Of a DNA stretch of 10,243 nt, positions 7,105-10,243 are shown one piece after another. Position 1 is the stretch's first letter. The number at the start of each line of letters is the position of its first letter. Under the pieces are notes generated by a model, which worked only from the letters and a program-made list of their open reading frames with translations, had not been told where the DNA came from and did not search any database. This DNA is from CAADGY01 sp035714225 (GTDB lineage: Bacteria > Acidobacteriota > Terriglobia > Bryobacterales > Bryobacteraceae), in the NCBI GenBank assembly GCA_035714225.1, contig DASTMK010000556.1:1-10243 (forward strand), read 5' to 3'. Made by a program: the position numbers and the translations under genes.

Positions 7105-7359
7105 CGGCTGCTCTTCCGATGGAGGGGCGGGCCGGGAGTCCGCCGGCTCGTCCTGCGGCTCAGGCGCAGCGGCTTCGGACGCCGGTTCAGGGGGCAGTTC
7201 CGTTTCCTCCTCCAAAGGGACTTCGCACTCGCAGCAGTCGCTACAGCGGCGGCACTTCGCGCACAAGTGGTTTGGACAGGCGTCCTTCGTACAGTAAATA
7301 CAGATGCCCGTGGAGGGCTCACCGCATATCGTGCAGATGTAGGTGGCTACCTCGCTCAT
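7012..7359 (-). CDS. Cysteine-rich putative zinc-binding protein with acidic tail
   Basis: A 115-residue protein in two parts. Residues 9-45 hold eleven cysteines and one histidine in regular pairs: C9-x2-C12, C20-x2-C23, C28-x2-H31-x-C33, C36-x2-C39-x2-C42, C43 and C45. This looks like two or three zinc-binding knuckles. Residues 46-115 are a low-complexity Glu/Pro/Asp/Ala/Ser tail likely to be disordered. There is no signal peptide, so it should be cytoplasmic. ATG 7359 has AGGGG 5 bases upstream and overlaps the stop of the upstream exported-protein gene in ATGA, so the two are translationally coupled. The last 31 codons lie antisense to the small membrane gene. No family name is assigned; it may bind nucleic acid or a protein partner. 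Confidence 0.7.
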   Translation of the reverse strand: MSEVATYICTICGEPSTGICIYCTKDACPNHLCAKCRRCSDCCECEVPLEEETELPPEPASEAAAPEPQDEPADSRPAPPSEEQPSAEDPDRESEQDPQQREHPANSDSYEPERQ

Positions 7360-7910
7360 TTTTTCCCCTGTGTCCCCGCCGGTCGCCGGCTGAGAGCCTC
7401 CCGGCAGCGCTGGGCTTCGCTGTCGGCGATACGGAACTCCTGTTCCTTCACTTTGGCTAGATCGATCATGTAACGCTGCAGGTTCTGGCGATAGGGTTGG
7501 GATTCCGCCAGCGTGCTCTGAAGAAGATCCGCCACGGCCGGGTTATCGTACCGTCGAATACCCTGTGCCAGCGAATTGATCATCGTCTCGAGCGATTCCA
7601 GGCGGAAGTAGGTCTCGAGCGCAATGGGAAACCGCTCGGGGTTGCTCGCAAGTTTTTCGGTGGCGCCGACGAGGTACTCCAGATGGGCTTGTGCGGATTT
7701 CCATTGGGCGATATAAGTCTCTGAAGCACCCTCGGTGGTCCACTTCTTCGGATCGACCTGGTCGAGCACGGGCTTAACCTTTTTCACCTCTCCGGCGAAC
7801 GTCTCGAGCATCTTGCGCGTGTCCCATTCCGGAGGGATTTCGGATTGAGCCGGAGCCCGGGGCGCAAAAAGACCGGCAATAGCGCAGAGACTTACAAAAA
7901 CGAATCTCAT
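7356..7910 (-). CDS. Exported helical protein, function unknown
   Basis: A 184-residue protein with a clear signal peptide: MRFVFVSLCAIAGLFAPRAPA, with an AxA cleavage site after residue 21. The mature part is mostly charged helix, for example KMLETFAGEVKKVKPVLDQV and, near the C-terminus, QRYMIDLAKVKEQEFRIADS. One cysteine, near the C-terminus, is not in a lipobox, so it should be periplasmic or secreted rather than a lipoprotein. The frame reaches a TTG at 7919, but ATG 7910 gives the cleaner signal peptide. Its TGA overlaps the ATG of the cysteine-rich gene. A coupled pair of one exported and one cytoplasmic zinc-type protein is odd, and I do not recognise either. It diverges from the antitoxin gene across a 180-bp spacer. 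Confidence 0.75.
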   Translation of the reverse strand: MRFVFVSLCAIAGLFAPRAPAQSEIPPEWDTRKMLETFAGEVKKVKPVLDQVDPKKWTTEGASETYIAQWKSAQAHLEYLVGATEKLASNPERFPIALETYFRLESLETMINSLAQGIRRYDNPAVADLLQSTLAESQPYRQNLQRYMIDLAKVKEQEFRIADSEAQRCREALSRRPAGTQGKK

Positions 7911-7996
7911 AGGTCGCAAGAGGCCGAAGCCCCATTAAACCCCAGTTTCGCACGCCGGGGCGGGAGAAGTTGGTCCGGTTCGCTTCACTCGTTGCA

Positions 7997-8027
7997 TGCA
8001 GGTAACAACTTCCGCTTTCAGGTAACA
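7997..8027. repeat. Two direct repeats of TnCAGGTAACA, 20 bp apart
   Basis: TGCAGGTAACA (7997-8007) and TTCAGGTAACA (8017-8027) repeat with a 20-bp period, close to two helical turns, so both copies face the same side of the DNA. They lie between the divergent exported-protein and antitoxin genes, 28 bp upstream of the TATAAT box. They could be tandem sites for a regulator of either gene. Confidence 0.5.
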
Positions 8028-8054
8028 TCACTAGGCGGCCCCATCGCCATGCGC

Positions 8055-8060
8055 TATAAT
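8055..8060 (+). promoter_or_regulatory. -10 box of the toxin-antitoxin promoter
   Basis: A perfect TATAAT lies 30 bases before the antitoxin ATG at 8091, predicting a transcript start near 8067 and a leader of about 24 bases. No good -35 hexamer is seen at 16-18 bases upstream (the region is AGGCGG-like), so the promoter may be weak or need an activator, perhaps at the upstream direct repeats. Confidence 0.6.
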
Positions 8061-8078
8061 CTGACTAGAATGGTCAGA
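8060..8078. promoter_or_regulatory. Palindromic operator candidate of the toxin-antitoxin pair
   Basis: TCTGAC (8060-8065) and GTCAGA (8073-8078) are perfect 6-bp inverted arms around a 7-bp centre. The left arm shares its first base with the last base of TATAAT, and the element covers the expected transcription start. Type II antitoxins with a Phd/YefM fold normally bind such palindromes and repress their own operon, so this is the likely autoregulatory site. Confidence 0.6.
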
Positions 8079-8090
8079 AAGGAAATCCCG

Positions 8091-8411
8091 ATGAACAGCA
8101 CGCGCTCCCGAGGCCGGCGAGAAGATATGCGGCCCCGGAAGGGCCAGGTGGTCCCGAAAGAATGGCAACTTCAGGAGGCCAAAGCACGCTTCAGCGAGGT
8201 GTTTCGGCTCGCCCGGGAGCGCGGTCCCCAGCGCGTCACGAAGCATGGCCGGGAAGCCGTTGTCATCCTCCCCGCGGAGGAATACGCGCGCCTTGCGCGG
8301 TCCGAAACACGCAAAGGAAGCCTTGCCGAGTTTTTTGCGGCATCGCCACTCCGCGGGTCGGGCATCGATCTCGACCGGCCACGCGATTTCGGAAGAGAGA
8401 TCAAGCTGTGA
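8091..8411 (+). CDS. Type II antitoxin, Phd/YefM family
   Basis: A 106-residue antitoxin. The DNA-binding Phd/YefM fold is visible as EWQLQEAKARFSEVFRLARE (24-43), then QRVTKHGREAVVILPAEEYARL (47-68). The toxin-wrapping C-terminus reads SLAEFFAASPL and ends GREIKL. ATG 8091 is chosen because AAAGGAAA at 8078-8085 is a good ribosome binding site and the promoter and operator lie just upstream. ATG 8049 and 8070 are in frame but would sit before or on the predicted transcript start. The first 20 residues are basic (RSRGRR) and precede the family core, which is slightly unusual. Its TGA overlaps the toxin GTG (GTGA, 8408-8411), so the two are translated in a coupled way and the antitoxin should neutralise the toxin in a complex that also represses the operon. 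Confidence 0.9.
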   Translation: MNSTRSRGRREDMRPRKGQVVPKEWQLQEAKARFSEVFRLARERGPQRVTKHGREAVVILPAEEYARLARSETRKGSLAEFFAASPLRGSGIDLDRPRDFGREIKL

Positions 8412-8830
8412 ATGGCTTTTTGTTGGACACGAACGTAATCTCCGAACTGATCAAATCGGAACCCGATGGCAATGTTCTCCGCTGGATCGACGAAACCGAG
8501 GAGACAATTCTGTTCTTGAGCGTTCTCACTCTCGGAGAGATCCGGGCGGGTATCGAAAGGCTCAACCCCGGGAAGCGGCGCGGCAGGCTGGAGTCGTGGC
8601 TCACGGTCGATTTGCGCCGCCGGTTTCAGGACCGGATTCTAGCTATTAACGAAGCGATTGCGGAACGATGGGGCACGCTATCCGCCACAGCCACAAAGAA
8701 AGGCAGACCTCTACCGGTCATCGACGGCCTGCTGGCGGCGACCGCTTTGCATCATAATTTGATACTCGTCACCAGAAACGGCACAGATGTCAGCGGGACC
8801 GGCATTCCGACCCTGAACCCCTGGCAGTAA
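8408..8830 (+). CDS. vapC: PIN-domain toxin, VapC/FitB-like
   Basis: A 140-residue PIN-domain ribonuclease expected to cleave RNA with Mg2+ or Mn2+ and to be silenced by the upstream antitoxin. The acidic active-site residues are in place: D7 in LLDTNVISEL, E44 in LTLGEIRAG, D106 in VIDGLLAATAL, and D127 after LVTRNG. The ending IPTLNPW is typical of the FitB-like branch of VapC proteins. The length is normal and the frame is intact, so the toxin looks active. The start is GTG 8408 within the antitoxin stop; the larger frame from 8162 is not real. A Phd/YefM-type antitoxin with a FitB-like toxin is a common pairing. Its RNA target cannot be read from sequence. Confidence 0.92.
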   Translation: MNGFLLDTNVISELIKSEPDGNVLRWIDETEETILFLSVLTLGEIRAGIERLNPGKRRGRLESWLTVDLRRRFQDRILAINEAIAERWGTLSATATKKGRPLPVIDGLLAATALHHNLILVTRNGTDVSGTGIPTLNPWQ

Positions 8831-8929
8831 ACCGCCTCGCACAATTGGCGCTACCCGCCGGTTCCCGCGCCTGCCACGTCCGTTCTCAGCAGGAGGGTCG
8901 AACGAAGCAACTATTCTCCGAGCCGCACC

Positions 8930-9151
8930 GTCCCAGCCTGGCAGCGCTGTCGCACCGCCGCCTGACATCCCGGCCAACACACGGCCCTCTGAAATCAACA
9001 CAGGCCCGCGCATGGAGAGTTGGTTTGACGGCGGCTCCAACGGGATATCAAAAGCGATTTTGGGCTGCTGCTCATAAACCTCGCCTTTCAGATAGACCGC
9101 TCCACCTCCTTCTATGGGGATCGCCAGTTGTTGACCGGGCCTGTAATGCAC
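8930..9151 (-). pseudogene. Fragment of a beta-rich protein, possibly lost from an ECF sigma-factor operon
   Basis: The minus frame is coherent from about 9170 (AVHYRPGQQLAIPIEGGG) through YLKGEVYEQQPKIAFDIPLE and MRGPVLISEGRVLAGMSGGG, alternating hydrophobic and charged residues like a beta-sheet domain. It then dissolves after about residue 74 into low-quality, Arg/Gly-rich text that runs without a stop into the antisense of the toxin gene. There is no ribosome binding site before GTG 9151 and no proper N- or C-terminus. I read it as a gene remnant that lost both ends. The family is not identified. Together with the fragment upstream it fills 8831-9363; the 8831-8929 part holds nothing I can support. 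Confidence 0.4.
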
Positions 9152-9156
9152 GGCAA

Positions 9157-9288
9157 TTCCAACCCCGAATGCAGGCGCGACCGCACCGTGCCAATAGGAA
9201 TTCTCAAGATTTCCGCCAGTTCCTCATACGAATAGCCCTCCACCTCGCGCAACCACAGCACCGTGCGCAAGTTCGGTTTCTGCTCGAA
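9157..9288 (-). pseudogene. Remnant of an ECF sigma factor (region 4 only)
   Basis: The minus frame 9363-9112 contains a clear sigma-70 region 4 helix-turn-helix: LRTVLWLREVEGYSYEELAE followed by ILRIPIGTVRSRLHSGLE. This is the part of extracytoplasmic-function sigma factors that binds the -35 element. Region 2, needed for core binding and -10 recognition, is absent. The roughly 25 residues before region 4 do not look like a sigma linker, and the frame goes wrong straight after HSGLE, where the beta-rich fragment begins in another frame. The frame starts in phase right after the TGA of the membrane-protein gene at 9370-9372. A broken sigma gene is the best reading; an intact stand-alone HTH protein is possible but less likely. 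Confidence 0.6.
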
Positions 9289-9369
9289 CGTTTGCCGGTG
9301 CTTCCGGCGAATGCGGCCGATTACGCCGTCACCAGCCGGCAGCCCCGGATCGAATGCCGGCAAATGACT

Positions 9370-9957
9370 TCAAGCCTGTGGGCGCGTTGCGCGTCGAAAG
9401 AGTATTGCCGATCCAACCCATAGCGTGATGAAGAATCCGTTCAGGATTGAGATCTCCAAGTATTGTCCCCAGCTAATCATCGCAATTACGGCGAACAATC
9501 CCTGGGCGAGGGCTGTTGCAAACAGTGCGTATGTCATCCCTCGCGGTTGAAAGCGTGCAATGAGGGCACCGATGGTGAGAACAGCGACTGGTCCGAGAAA
9601 CATCGGACCGGGCGAGTCTCCCGGTTCCGCTACGGCACCATAGAACCATACGAGTAGGAACGCTGGCGCAAGCGCAAGCGCCAGGGCGGCTCGGTACACG
9701 GGTGTACCCGCCTTCCACACAATCAGTCTGTTTTGTATAAAAGTCATGTTCTCTCTCAGAATTCCCGCAGATGTGTCGGCGAACATCCAAAGAGCGAAAG
9801 CGAATAATCCTTGTGCCCCATCTCTGCGCTCCCGAAGAAGATCGCTGAAGGTCTGCTCCATCCCTTCCCCAAAGCGCTCGCGGTACGGCTTCGGGTAGAG
9901 GCGAAGCAGCTTTGCGTAGAGGTTCCGGTACCGCGCGATGGAATGCTTAGATGCCAT
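9370..9957 (-). CDS. Four-helix membrane protein with N-terminal LYPxxYRERFG motif
   Basis: A 195-residue protein. The N-terminal cytoplasmic part has NLYAKLLRLYPKPYRERFGE, then MEQTFSDLLRERR. This motif recurs at the front of acidobacterial permeases and small membrane proteins encoded next to PadR regulators. Four membrane helices follow, about 88-108, 117-135, 143-162 and 166-188, ending in a basic tail (FRRATRPQA). ATG 9957 is chosen over the longer frame to 10047 because the motif starts there and the upstream residues belong to the overlapping PadR gene. It overlaps the PadR stop by 11 bp and has no ribosome binding site of its own, so it probably depends on coupled translation. The function is unknown; a role tied to what PadR senses is inferred only from position. 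Confidence 0.75.
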   Translation of the reverse strand: MASKHSIARYRNLYAKLLRLYPKPYRERFGEGMEQTFSDLLRERRDGAQGLFAFALWMFADTSAGILRENMTFIQNRLIVWKAGTPVYRAALALALAPAFLLVWFYGAVAEPGDSPGPMFLGPVAVLTIGALIARFQPRGMTYALFATALAQGLFAVIAMISWGQYLEISILNGFFITLWVGSAILFRRATRPQA

Positions 9958-10243
9958 AGGAGGTGGTGGGCGAGAGTCTTCTGCGCCGGGCAACCGCAAC
10001 GACGTCGCGGTATCGCTCCAATTCCGCCGCGAGCGCCTTTTGGCCAAGGCCAGTGATCTTGTAATAGACCCGCCGTTCGTCGTCCATTTCCGGGCCTATC
10101 TTCCTGTCGCTCTCGCGTATCAATCCGGCGTCGATCATGCGGCCAATCGATCCGTAGAGCGTGCCCGGTCCCATCTTTACCTTCCCCTGCGAATCAGCTT
10201 CAACTTGCTTCATGATTCCGTAACCGTGCCGCTCCTGCGTGGA
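9947..10243 (-). CDS. PadR family transcriptional regulator (5' end outside window)
   Basis: The frame is open from the right edge; 98 residues are visible and about 15-20 N-terminal ones are missing. The ATG at 10213 is internal, since typical PadR text (ERHGYGIMKQVE) runs through it. The winged helix-turn-helix is clear: HGYGIMKQVEAD, GPGTLYGSIGRMIDAGLI, then DDERRVYYKITGLGQKAL, with the GTLY recognition helix and the RR-YY wing. PadR proteins are dimeric repressors, often of membrane or efflux genes beside them. Here the next gene overlaps by 11 bp and is the presumable partner. The C-terminal dimerisation helix is short, as in the single-helix PadR subfamily. Confidence 0.92.
   Translation of the reverse strand, partial: STQERHGYGIMKQVEADSQGKVKMGPGTLYGSIGRMIDAGLIRESDRKIGPEMDDERRVYYKITGLGQKALAAELERYRDVVAVARRRRLSPTTSYGI

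Noticed and set aside
6990..7322. Alternative minus-strand frame over the cysteine-rich gene
   Set aside because: It is Arg/Pro/Ser-rich. The other frame has ordered cysteine pairs, a ribosome binding site and an ATGA coupling.
8847..8871. GGCGC/GCGCC pair just after the toxin stop as a terminator
   Set aside because: The stem is only 5 bp with a 15-base loop and no T-run follows.
8845..9423. A 192-codon plus-strand frame over the relic region
   Set aside because: No family features are seen, and it lies antisense to the recognisable sigma region 4; it is open only because of base composition.
9663..9684. CTGGCGC/GCGCCAG inverted repeat with an 8-bp loop
   Set aside because: It lies within codons for an Ala-Leu repeat in a membrane helix, so codon repetition explains it.
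9957..9963. AGGAGG-like sequence on the plus strand
   Set aside because: It looks like a ribosome binding site but no supported plus-strand gene follows; it arises from the reverse of Thr/Ser codons near the PadR stop.

Overview
The window is a GC-rich chromosomal segment of a Gram-negative bacterium. It is most likely an acidobacterium of the Solibacter/Bryobacterales type. That placement is an inference from the kinds of genes present: a MacB-type permease pair, a PadR regulator next to a small membrane protein, an unusual NnrS and a MurJ subgroup. No rRNA or marker gene settles it. I see no tRNA, rRNA, CRISPR array, insertion sequence or integrase.

Left part (2-5069, all + strand): the C-terminal end of an MBL-fold-type hydrolase; two tandem MacB/FtsX-type ABC permeases with no ATPase gene in the window; the lipid II flippase MurJ; and a single-domain cupin. 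Gaps are short (77, 1, 41 and 38 bp), so much of this may be co-transcribed. A perfect 8-bp inverted repeat sits directly before the first permease.

Middle part (5091-7910): a minus-strand pair, nnrS followed by a VanZ-like gene, faces away from a small plus-strand membrane protein. The 97-bp divergent spacer carries four GTGA/TCAC half-sites arranged as two palindromes. The small membrane gene runs convergently into a cysteine-rich, putative zinc-binding protein with a 93-bp antisense overlap. That protein is translationally coupled (ATGA overlap) to an exported helical protein.

Right part (8055-10243): a Phd/YefM-type antitoxin and FitB-like PIN toxin pair with a TATAAT box and an adjoining 6-bp-arm palindrome that is a likely autoregulatory operator. 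Next is a 0.5-kb stretch of gene relics on the minus strand: an ECF sigma region 4 fragment running into a fragment of a beta-rich protein, which looks like a collapsed operon. The window ends with a four-helix membrane protein whose start overlaps the end of a PadR regulator cut by the window edge.

Most of the window is ordinary genome content. The best leads are the variant MurJ charge pattern, the half-site cluster before nnrS, the operator of the toxin-antitoxin pair, and the two hypothetical proteins coupled at 7356-7910.
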